Shown here piece after piece: positions 36,430 through 45,900 of a stretch of 64,000 nucleotides of DNA (positions are counted from its first letter, which is position 1; the number at the start of each line of letters is the position of its first letter). The notes below the pieces were generated by a model, which did not search any database, was not told the origin of the DNA, and was given only the letters and a program-made list of their open reading frames with translations. The stretch spans positions 1 to 64,000 of the forward strand of contig CAYHHA010000003.1 of NCBI GenBank assembly GCA_964356315.1. Direction: 5' to 3'. This DNA is from CAYGFH01 sp964356315. Its GTDB lineage: Bacteria > Patescibacteriota > Microgenomatia > UBA10105 > UBA927. Position numbers and translations under genes: made by a program.

Positions 36430-36640
36430 ATGATTGCGAGTGAGCTTCGTAGTTTCGTAGCTTAGTAGCTTAGTAGAACGAGACATGGGACATGAGACAT
36501 GGGAAGCGTAGCTTCGTAGCTTAGTAGAACGAGACATGGGACATGAGGCATGAGACAGGAAACAAGAAAAGCGGGAAACGTAGCTTCGTAGCTTAGTAGA
36601 ACGAGACATGGGACAAGAAACATGAGACAAGAGAGTAGAA
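36430..36640. repeat. Tandem spacer repeats upstream of giant A
   Basis: Three copies of a unit built on GCTTCGTAGCTTAGTAGAAC followed by GAGACATGGGACA occur near 36456-36500, 36511-36550 and 36583-36620. On the minus strand they read in frame into giant A as MSRSTKLRSY-like units without a stop. No Shine-Dalgarno sequence or clear promoter was found. Further upstream, 9-bp arms ATTTCACGG/CCGTGAAAT (36666-36674, 36718-36726) form a long-loop inverted repeat of unknown meaning. Confidence 0.85.
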
Positions 36641-36954
36641 ATGAGATGAAAGAATAGATGAAATAATTTCACGGTAATTACGGCGTAAAATAGCCTCAAT
36701 TATCAGTATGCAGAACCCCGTGAAATAGTGCAAGGGGTTATTATATATAAGTTGGTTAAGAAGCTTGGTAGCTTAGCAAATGGAAGTAGCTTAGACGGAC
36801 AAAAAAAGCATTTAGATTAGGATGAGAGTGAGCTTCGTGGCTTTGAATTTGGGGTAAGTAGCATGTAGTATGGAGAAAGGAGTACGACAATTCTCCCCTT
36901 ATCCCTTACTACATATACCGTACTACATTGCGGGATGTTGGATTTAGGATTTAT

Positions 36955-37020
36955 GATTTAGGATTTTAGAGAGGCACAGGATACTAAATACTCGATACAA
37001 AATACAAGATATTGGATTTA
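36955..37020. repeat. 66-bp direct repeat, copy 1
   Basis: Matches 37528-37593 with one mismatch (position 36999 A, T in the other copy). Similarity continues a few bases further in GATTTAAGA. Confidence 0.95.
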
Positions 37021-37090
37021 GGATTTAAGAGTTCGAATTATGAATTATGAATTATGAATAGTTGGGATACGGGAACCATAACGACAAAAA

Positions 37091-37351
37091 CTATTCCATT
37101 TTGTCTACTATAGTAGACATTTTAGTGTTGTTTTTGTCTATACCACGTTGTATGAGGCATGTTATTTTTTCAGAAACACCAGTTTGTGACTGCAACGATG
37201 GGTATATACCAAATCGAAGCAGTATATCAAGATGATCTTTAGGAGATGTTAGTGTATCAATGGGTATCTCCGAAAGTGCTAATGGGTAGAGAAAAAACTG
37301 TCGGATACGACAAGTAAGTAGCTCCGGATCTTTTAAAGATACTCTATTACA
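37091..37351 (-). pseudogene. Remnant of an AAA+/DUF4143-type ATPase gene
   Basis: This minus-strand frame, open after a stop at 37352-37354 and ending at TAG (37091-37093), translates to about 86 residues. They include FFLYPLALSEI and LDILLRFGIYPSLQS. These align with EFYLYPFSLDEI and ERYLQYGMYPSAIL in the intact ATPase at 38683-39816, with the same order and similar spacing. The Walker motifs and the C-terminal half are missing, so this is a decayed fragment. It has no plausible start codon. I infer an earlier ATPase of the same family, or a lost second copy. Confidence 0.75.
37102..37119. repeat. 18-bp perfect palindrome
   Basis: TGTCTACTA/TAGTAGACA with no spacer lies near the 3' end of the ATPase remnant. 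It could be an operator or chance symmetry; nothing nearby decides. Confidence 0.6.
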
Positions 37352-37436
37352 TTAATCTATAGTTCTATCAAATATCATGATTACGTTACACTATACGTAT
37401 AGGTAATTGTCAATTTCTAACTAGAAAGACACGGCC

Positions 37437-37481
37437 AAAGCTAAGCTTTTTCGGCAGAATTGATCCACAAAGCTTAGCTTT
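37437..37481. terminator. Inverted repeat, possible bidirectional terminator
   Basis: Perfect 13-bp arms AAAGCTAAGCTTT (37437-37449) and AAAGCTTAGCTTT (37469-37481) are separated by 19 nt. Each arm is itself nearly palindromic. T-runs follow the arms. The stem is A/T-rich for an intrinsic terminator, so the role is tentative. It lies downstream of the AbiEii gene. Confidence 0.4.
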
Positions 37482-37527
37482 TTCCGTTATGAATTTCAGA
37501 GCTATTTACGCTACGCTTTGGATTTAA

Positions 37528-37593
37528 GATTTAGGATTTTAGAGAGGCACAGGATACTAAATACTCGATACATAATACAAGATATTGGATTTA
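37528..37593. repeat. 66-bp direct repeat, copy 2
   Basis: Second copy. The two copies bracket the remnant ATPase gene and the inverted repeat, about 570 bp apart. Confidence 0.95.
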
Positions 37594-37653
37594 AGATTTA
37601 AGATTTTGGAATACAGAATACTGTATACAAAATACTAGAATGGGGCGAGCGAG

Positions 37654-38262
37654 TCACCGTATGCTTTCTGACTGAAGAAACTGCTTGACAGTTTCATCCG
37701 GCACCTCATGCCCTGGCATATACGTGACTTCCTCCGTATAATCAATATCGTCAAAATATCCCAGCTGTTCACGAAATAATTTCTCATTAAATTCGCCACC
37801 AAAAATCTTTCGACTTTGGCGTATAACATCCGCAAAAGGTATTGTTCGAAAGATTTGGTACAAATCGACGTAATCTTTCCATTTTGCACGTCTCGATAGA
37901 GCGTACGCCTTCATTGCGGATAGCGATAACAGGCTTGGCATGCCGATAATTCCGTCAAAATCGTCAGGACATTCGAGTGAAAATGGATACTGAAGAAATG
38001 TCCATTTCACCCCTCCAAACGCAAGCGTCAGCTCCTGTTCCTCTGAAACGAGAATACTGTCGATGCCACCATGTTTCCTCAGGGTATCCTGGATGGCATC
38101 CCGTTGTAGAGATTCCTGTGTCATGCAGTCAAAATCCACGGAACGCCGGTGACCCAAATGAAGCGCAATTGCCGTTCCCCCGATAAGGCTGAAGGAATGA
38201 CGAAACTGCGCAAGGACCGGAAGAAGTTTATATTGCTCTGGCGCTAAAATATCAGGATGCAT
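37654..38262 (-). CDS. AbiEii/AbiGii-type nucleotidyltransferase toxin, 202 aa
   Basis: Members of this family are the toxic half of AbiE-like (type IV) toxin-antitoxin and abortive-infection systems; characterised relatives transfer nucleotides to RNA. LIGGTAIALHLGHRRSVDFDC, at about residues 27-47, is the GG(T/S)...DxD nucleotidyltransferase signature. MKAYALSRRAKWKDYVDLY matches the helical segment with the conserved K and DxxDL-type motif. I chose the ATG at 38262 because MHPDIL is a usual opening for this family and gives an 11-nt overlap with the upstream gene. A TTG at 38292 is possible but would overlap by 41 nt. The catalytic residues look intact, so the module is probably functional. 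Confidence 0.85.
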   Translation of the reverse strand: MHPDILAPEQYKLLPVLAQFRHSFSLIGGTAIALHLGHRRSVDFDCMTQESLQRDAIQDTLRKHGGIDSILVSEEQELTLAFGGVKWTFLQYPFSLECPDDFDGIIGMPSLLSLSAMKAYALSRRAKWKDYVDLYQIFRTIPFADVIRQSRKIFGGEFNEKLFREQLGYFDDIDYTEEVTYMPGHEVPDETVKQFLQSESIR

Positions 38263-38512
38263 AGGCTGTATAATATCTGGAAAAATACGCAATCGTTTTT
38301 TTTCGGAGGTTTACGCGGTTACTCGAACACATCTCTTCAAATAATTGTTTTGTTTTTTGGATACCGAGCGTGCGCTCCGTCAACACATAATCATCCCAAT
38401 CCCCATAATTGAGGATATGTTCAAGGATGCTCTTTTCTGATAGCCGGGATGTGTCTGCCAAATACCAGGTCAAATATGGCTTTTTTTGAAGCATTTCACT
38501 CAATGTTTCCAT
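38252..38512 (-). CDS. AbiEii partner, DUF6922-like putative antitoxin, 86 aa
   Basis: A small protein upstream of, and overlapping, the AbiEii gene by 11 nt, which is the usual arrangement for a two-gene toxin-antitoxin pair. LTWYLADTSRLSEKSILEHILNYGDWDDY followed by an IQKTKQLFEEM helix resembles DUF6922-type proteins, often found next to nucleotidyltransferase toxins. Its role as antitoxin is inferred from context. The ATG at 38512 was chosen over 38530 because a GAGGT sequence lies 11 nt upstream of it. A TATACT in the same stretch could instead be a -10 box for a leaderless message, but no matching -35 box was found. Confidence 0.75.
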   Translation of the reverse strand: METLSEMLQKKPYLTWYLADTSRLSEKSILEHILNYGDWDDYVLTERTLGIQKTKQLFEEMCSSNRVNLRKKTIAYFSRYYTAYAS

Positions 38513-38682
38513 ACATGCAGTATACCTCATTTTTACGAATCATGAGTAGTGTACACCCCTAAACTATTGAATATCAATCACCATGCTTTACTATATCGAT
38601 ATATATCATACTATGATCTATATGGATCTTTTCAGATAGAAACTCTAGTTTGCGATTTGCGTGCAAAATCATAAAGCTCACT

Positions 38683-39816
38683 TCATACTGGGCGGGTAAC
38701 AAAGTCCAACACATTCTCACGATGGATTATCGCATAGGTAGAATCGGGATAATTTGTACTCCACGCGACCGGCGCCTTTTGTTTTTTCACCGTCCACTTT
38801 AATTCAAACGCCTGCAACTTTCCTCCAGCATCTTCTACATAATCCACCTCTGCGCCATCCCACGTGCGCCAAAAATATGAGTTCACAGAATTTCCTGAAT
38901 TATTCATACATTTGATCCGCTCTGATATGCAGAAATTTTCCCACAACGCTCCTGTGTCGGTCCGAAGTGACAGCGGGTTCACGTTATTGATAATGGCGTT
39001 GCGTACACCCACATCATAAAAGTATACTTTTCTCAGCTTCGAAAGTTCTTTCCGATGATTTCGCGCCAGGGGCCGTAGGGTAAATATAATAAACGCCTGT
39101 TCTAAAATCCGGATATAATTCATAACTGTTTTCTGATCAATGCCTAGCAAATTGCTCAGCTCAGTGCCTGATACTTCGTTCCCGATCTGTAACGCCAACG
39201 CCTGTACGAGTTTTTCTAAAATATCCGGATTTTTAATCCGCTGATATCCCAATACGTCTTTATACAGATAACTTTTGGTCAATACGTTCATCGACTCCCC
39301 CGCCTCACTTGGTTTGAGAATAGCGCTTGGATACATACCATATTGGAGATATCGCTCAATAAGTCTCATGGTCTCCAGTCGGTCCGATACTGAAAGAATC
39401 TCATCAAGAGAAAATGGATATAAATAAAATTCATAAATTCGGCCGGTTAATGGTTCTGAAATTTTATTTGACAGATCAAATGAGGAGGAGCCGGTCGCTA
39501 TAATCTGCATCCCCGGTGATGTATCAATGAGTAATTTCAGCGTGAGCCCAATATCAAGCACACGCTGCGCCTCATCGAAAACTACGAGCTTTTTATCTCC
39601 GATATAGGCACGAAGTTCGGTTGATGTTTTATGTGTGAGCGCCTGGCGAACATCCGGCTCGTCGCAATTTAAATATACCGAATCGGTTTTATAGTGATTT
39701 AATATCTCGGTGACAAGAGTAGTTTTCCCAACCTGACGGGCTCCGTAGATTATAATTGCCTTCCCTTGGAACAATTTCGCTTCTACTCTCGGTTGAATAC
39801 TCCGTTTAATCTGCAT
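38683..39816 (-). CDS. AAA+ ATPase with C-terminal DUF4143, 377 aa
   Basis: Archaeal/bacterial ATPase of the AAA_14-DUF4143 type, common in genomes rich in mobile or defence genes but of poorly defined function. Walker A is GARQVGKT (39721-39744) and Walker B is LVVFDEAQR (near 39565-39590). Sensor 1 is IIATGSSSF. EFYLYPFSLDEI marks the hinge to DUF4143. The C-terminal part has WENFCISERIK, the YFWRTWDGAEVDYV nuclease-like strand, and FELKW. This matches the PD-(D/E)xK-like end of DUF4143 proteins, with D/E and ExK visible. I chose the ATG at 39816 because MQIKRSIQPRVEAKLFQGKAIII is the usual start. A longer frame from 39909 adds 31 atypical residues. A degraded relative lies at 37091-37351. 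Confidence 0.88.
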   Translation of the reverse strand: MQIKRSIQPRVEAKLFQGKAIIIYGARQVGKTTLVTEILNHYKTDSVYLNCDEPDVRQALTHKTSTELRAYIGDKKLVVFDEAQRVLDIGLTLKLLIDTSPGMQIIATGSSSFDLSNKISEPLTGRIYEFYLYPFSLDEILSVSDRLETMRLIERYLQYGMYPSAILKPSEAGESMNVLTKSYLYKDVLGYQRIKNPDILEKLVQALALQIGNEVSGTELSNLLGIDQKTVMNYIRILEQAFIIFTLRPLARNHRKELSKLRKVYFYDVGVRNAIINNVNPLSLRTDTGALWENFCISERIKCMNNSGNSVNSYFWRTWDGAEVDYVEDAGGKLQAFELKWTVKKQKAPVAWSTNYPDSTYAIIHRENVLDFVTRPV

Positions 39817-39936
39817 AGTTAAGTGATTCAATTCCTTTAACTTATACCTATTTAGAGGATTTGTCAACAAAATCGGAAAGTCCCCTTTATATATCTCTTC
39901 TTTCCACATCTGTGCACCACGACCATCCTCTCCTCT
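39817..39936. other. Gap between giant B and the ATPase gene
   Basis: 120 bp between the giant B stop and the preferred ATPase start. An AAAGGAA lies 15 nt upstream of the ATG at 39816, which is long for a Shine-Dalgarno spacing. No promoter was recognised, so co-transcription with giant B is possible. Confidence 0.5.
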
Positions 39937-42900
39937 TTAACAGGGATTAGTCACAGGCACGGTACGATCCTGCCTAAAGAAATCGTATAGATCATACCCA
40001 GCAGTAACAAACGGTCGGATTAAGTAATCTTTTGCAAGCTCTGTGATATCTTCACGTGATGGGAGTGATGCACGGATGCTTTGGATAGATATCGCTGGGA
40101 CTGTGGCCCCTGCTTCACCACCAAACACTGCGCTGGCGTTCCTTTCCGCTTCAGAGGTAAACAGAGAATTTGTAAACGACGCGAACCCTGCACCTAAACC
40201 ATCTTTCTTACCTACGGTAAAGGCCTTGATTGCCTCTGCTTTTGCCCGGAACGGCGCACGAAGGAAAAGTACACAGGTATTCCCCACCTCGCCGAATGTC
40301 ACGGCATACACGCGTCCTACGAGAGGGTTGAAAGAAACACAGTCAGACGCGCGTGCAACAAGACCTTGTTTCGTACTTTTCACCGGACGCATTAGAACGA
40401 ATCCAAAATCATCTACATTTCTAATTGACATTGCTTTTTGCTTTGGCACACCAAACAACATATCAGACCAGCTTTGTGCGCCTGTCTGCGCTCCCACATA
40501 AATCGATTGAATCGTACTTGCTGCATTTTGCAGGGTAGTTGATTTTTTTATAGCTTCACTAACTTGTTTTAACCTATCAGAAACATCTGAAGTACCTTTC
40601 TCCACGGCATCGGATCCGAAAAAAAACGTATCACCATCTTGTATCGGGTAGCTATTTCCGTACGCAATCATATTTGGCAATAAAAACGATACAGGAGTGG
40701 AACCTGTGCCCGAGTTGTATAAAAACTGATATTTTTGACGCTCTGAGTCGTCTAGAGCAGACCACGCCTTCACAAACAAATCTGTATCTTCCCAAGAGGC
40801 TGGGTTCTGACGATTGAGAATCCTAGTCACATCTTCGGGAGTCAATGATTTTGTCGTAAAGAGACTTTCGTAGGCTCCGTTGGCATGAATCACATATTGA
40901 TTCGGATCACCTACAACATAGGAGAACATATACTGCATTCCATTTTTCTCGTAAGGAATATGAATAGAAAACACCATGTTTCCAGTGACCAGCATCTCTT
41001 TAGAGAGTGCGTCATCCACTGCTTGCCGTACTTTACTAGAAATAGCATTGCGTCGATCAGAATCACTCTCAAATAATACTGGATTAAAATTGTTCATCGC
41101 ACTATCAACGAGTTTCGCAAATGTAACTGCGCTTGCTTGAATTTCTTGGGCTGACAATTCTCCGATAATAGATGGACTATCCACTACGATTGAATACCGG
41201 TCGTTCGTAACGGTCACATCTCCCCCACCAACATGGATAGTAGATGTATGAAATGGGATATCCGAAGAATCCGCTAGTCCTTTTCCTATTTTCCCAACCG
41301 CTAACGATGCGCTTTCCACAGGAACTGTACTTGGAACGCTGGATTTCTTCGTAGACAACACTTCTTTGGATGGTGTTGTAGTCACTGCTTGTGGCGCCGT
41401 TTCTCTCTGTAGCTTCCATGCTGAAAACGCAATAGTATTATTCACGCGCACAAGTATGTCTATGGTACGACCATCGGATAATTTAATAGTCGTAGTCTCA
41501 CTACTACTCATTGAGTATTCTTCTAAAACTCTCTTTACGGATAATGCGTCAGCTGCGTTAAGCGAATATTTGGAATCGATAGCATTGAGTATCTTTGATC
41601 TTGCGTCTACCAAATCAGAATGGGCGATAATTCTTCCCATAAATACACCGCGTTCTGCATTTATATACACCCCATTTTTTGGTGATATCTCAGAATCAAA
41701 TTGAACAACCGGCTCGCCTAACAAATCACCTTGGTTGAAGAGCGCCACCCGTCCTTTCACATCAATTCCTACTATATAAACCGTTTCAGACCCATTAAAT
41801 TCGACTGTATCGCCGACTCGTAGATCTGTACTCCTAATTAAAGTAGATTCACCTAACCTCATCATACCGCCCCCGATATCCGCAGGAGCAGATCGATACT
41901 GTTTATGTGGAAAAGCAATTCCATTTATTTTAACTATCGATATATCACCCTTCACATCAATTTGTACTGCATCAGGCGTTATCACGATTTCTGAGCTCGT
42001 ATACAATGTACGAAGACTTTGTTTCCCATTTTGCAATGCTCCAACCACTACTTCTTTTTGTTCTGGGGTGGAGGATGATGGTTGACTCGCGATACTAGAT
42101 TTTTTTGAACTTGGGGCCATTAAATAGTGCATTGGTGGACTATTTACATCCAAACGTTCCTCGGCGCTCATAACTGCGGCTGCTAACATATATTCACCAT
42201 CCCCAGGTGAAACACAGGGGATTCCCCGAATACGTAATGCAGTATTAGAATATATAACAACAGGGATATTTAATGCGTTTCGAATTTTTTCAGGATCATC
42301 ATGCCCATCCACAATAACAACATTTGGAGATTCGTTAACATACCTCTTAAATGTCGCTTGAGAATCAGCAATTAAAATATTATCCCTATCAGCCCCGTAA
42401 TTCAATAAGTTTCTTCGTATTTCTTCTCGAACATATTCGTTTTGAACTACTACAAGTATCCTATAAGGCTGAAGATTTATTCCTGCTTTCTGTGCATACG
42501 ACGGGTAAGTTCCAGTAATTGCCACATCCATTTTTATCGGTATATTGTCTGATTCATTTTGCAGAAAATCAGTACCTTTCAAATACGCTTCTATCTCGCC
42601 AGGATTCAATGAGCTCGCCCTGCTCCCAAGAGCCGCTCGAAACGCTTCAGCCATCGCTTTTTCTATGCCTGCTCTTCCAAGTTTAGATGGTTTCAATTCC
42701 CGTGTCGCGTTGAAATATGAGGCAATTGCAAGTAAGCGATCTTCTGTTGACACATTTCCTGCAAAAAGGACGCGAAAGATACTCGTTTCAAATTGGTGAT
42801 ACAGCTCTGCATAGGCCTCTGAAACGATCCCCGGATTCTCTTCGAGATTTGCCGGATCCCCAATAACAGAAAGTGTTGCCTGTTGCCAAACGCTTCCACT

Positions 42901-45900
42901 CGCAGAGTCCACCGCTCCGTTTTGCCGTAATTCATGTGCTCGTCTGGCAATCATAAGCACGATTGCAAGCTTCTCGTTGGCCTCTGGTGTCAGATATGGA
43001 CTGTATTCCCTCACGAGATCATGGGATAATTCATGTGCTATCAGATCCCGAATATACGCTCTATTTGGACCATCCGCACCTTCACTTTTTGCCAAAAAGG
43101 CCACACTTGAGCGAATTACGATGACACCTGTTCTTTGATCATATATACCAAGGATCGATTTTAGTCGTTCTTGAATGTCTGTTTCAGTAACAGATTCAGG
43201 CCTTGTTCCTTTTGGCAATTCGTTAATCAACTGCTCTTTCACATTTGCATAGAGGGATTTCTCAAACGCGACATCATCTTTAGAGACAATAGGCACTGTT
43301 TTTGCATCTGCGTTAGCGGTTTTCAACGGCATGCCCATTTCGGTGAATTGATCATTCACACGGGTATATTCTGCATCGAACACATCACGGTGCAACACCT
43401 CTTGCTCGACTAACCATTTTCGGAGTTGCTTTTCAAGACTTGTCACATCACCAGAGGACAATTGCTTTGGAGAATCGAGTAGCAATTGCTCCACAAATCC
43501 GCGAATTGGACTTGACTCGAGCTCCCCATAAAGAAGTGATGTCAGAGGAGAAAGATTCACAGACTTATCGCTGTTGTATGCCGTTACTACCCGCGTCAAA
43601 TCCTTTTTCGCTTTGGCAAAATCTGTGGTTCGTTCTATTTCATCCTTAACTGATCGCCATGGAGATGTAGCTATGTCAAAATTCGCACGGAATTCCGCGA
43701 TAACACTGGCCACTTCCTTCGCCGGTACTATTAACCGATCAAGAAAATTTGGAGAGGATTGGGATGATTGGACAGATTTAGGACTGATCGGATTACTATT
43801 GATAATTTCTTTCGAATAAAACTGTTCGCGAGCCTTGAGAACGGCGTCGATATTCTTGGCCGGAATATTGATAAGATAGAGGTCGCCTGATTTGTCTATG
43901 TACACTCGAAAATACTGCGGGGTCATTATACCGTAATATGCCAAACCTAAAACATCACCTGACTGCAAATCGGTGTTATCTTTAGCTGAATATCTTCTTG
44001 TCACTGATGGTCTTTGTTTTGCATTTTTCCACCACGGTCCGTTTGTGATAACAAAGTTTTTCGTAGTTTTATGAACTCCCACATACACCGAATTTTCTTC
44101 ATTCAGAGAAGTTGTTGAAATGTCGCCAGATTCGCCTATTTTTACGAAGTATTTTTTGTATTCGACTGGAGCATCTGCTAGGGTGATATCTGATTTTTGG
44201 ATCACAAACACACTTTCCGTATATACACTGCGTTTTTCCTTAGATTCTTTCGGATTTATACGGATTGCAGATTGTACATCTGGTTCTTCTGGCCATAGAG
44301 ACATGTCGACATTTACTTCTGAATTCTCTGGTGATGTAGGAGCCTGCCCTTGCATGCTATCATTCCACATGGTGTCGTGATACGCATCTATCCCCGCATT
44401 TATCCGCTGTATTGTATCCTCTGTAGTACCCAGGAATGTCTGCAACGCTGTGATGGTTCTATCATTCACTTTGGATGCAAATATATCGAAGGAGAGAATC
44501 GGTTCTGCCTGTGGAACAATCACAGTAGCGCTCGCTTCATCAGCTTTAAACAGTCGCGAAGCAGTAGATAAAGATATGCTTTCTGTTTGAACGTCATCAA
44601 TAGATTTTATATTTCCTATAGTGTTAGCAAACCTTATCATCTGGAGACCATATATATATAGCTGTGCCTCAGTCTCAAACCGATCAGCATATACCATAGC
44701 TGTGCTTGCGATCTCTGCATATCGTGCGAATTCACTGACAATTGTCGCTACCTCAGTTTTAAACGCTTCTATGATGATTTGTTTGTCTCCTTCAGGTAAT
44801 GCTTCAAAGTGCGCAGAAATGGCAGGACGTTCTACCTGTGAAAATAAACCAGTTCCAAACAACCCATCGGTTTTTACTTCGTCCTGCGCATCAATACGTT
44901 TTCCTTGCTTTATCTTAAACTCAGCCATGCGGTAAGCATTCTCTATACGTTTCTTCAATCCCGCTTCATACTGTACTGCGAGATCCTCATAGGTCGTAGA
45001 TTCGAGCAGTGTTTCTGCTTCTTCCAATTCCGTCCGCTGTGTCAGGCCTCCCAATGTAACCTTTCTATTATTCTCTGTGAATTCTTTCACTAACATTTTT
45101 ATTGTTATCGGAGACGTATTTACTCGCTCTTTTGCTTCATTGGTCAGAGTTTCAAATATTGTTTGCACGTTTTTCATTCTCTTTATAGTTTGTTGGGTAA
45201 AAAAGTACGAATTCAGATCTGCTCCGTACTTTTTAACAAATACATGTATAGCATCGAACATCTCAATTGATTTTGATTTATAATATTTATCCCATCCGTT
45301 ATCTTCAAAATCTGGACCAAGTGAGACCCGATATGTAGAGGTTGTAGTCTTTGCCATTACCAGTAGCAACGAAGTCAACCACTCTTCTGGTGATGTCTTT
45401 AAATCACTATGGGCATATAACATACTCAGCGTTACCCAGTTATTATTATCAAAGGTCAATGATTCAATAAGCGAAGCGATGACATCAGGATCATTAAATA
45501 CTAATTTCTCCTCTTTTGATTTTTTTGCAACCTCTTTTTGTTTCTTTAAGAGATACTGCTTCAGTGTCCCATCTGCAAACTCTATAAATTCAATTTTTGA
45601 TTTCCACGGATAGGCTGATAGTTGCACGGACGGTGTACCAAACAGTTGCAAAAATACCAGTTCACCGATATACGGATTATATGCTGGATCCACAGATTTC
45701 CATGATTCTAGCCATTCGGCAAATACTCCTTCATTCGTTTGTAGAGCTATTTTTTCGAATAAAAATTTATCATATATATCCCCAATTATTGCCCCGTATG
45801 AGTTACTAAAACCTATTTTTTGCAATAATTCCGGTTTTTCCTCCTTGCTCAATGTATTGATATAGAGAGTCATAACCGAATATATATTCTCTACCCCTTG

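Larger units (their letters stand above)
36641..37653. other. Intergenic region between giant A and the AbiEii module
   Basis: About 1 kb without an intact gene. It contains a 66-bp direct repeat, words such as GGATTTAGGATTTA and ATACTAAATACTCG, the remnant ATPase gene (37091-37351), a palindrome and an inverted repeat, each listed separately. No RNA gene was recognised. Confidence 0.7.

Noticed and set aside
880..36429. Giant A as an assembly artefact joining several genes
   Set aside because: Frame and minus-strand codon use continue through linkers without stops or start-like junctions; the signal segment is at the beginning and domain duplications are in frame. Long reads would settle it.
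36690..36760. Promoter for giant A (TTGCAC with CATACT)
   Set aside because: Boxes match poorly and would leave a leader of about 270 nt of repeats; not strong enough to call.
38512..38535. TATACT as a -10 box of the AbiEii operon
   Set aside because: No -35 match at 16-18 bp and a GAGGT ribosome-binding-like sequence overlaps it; left undecided.
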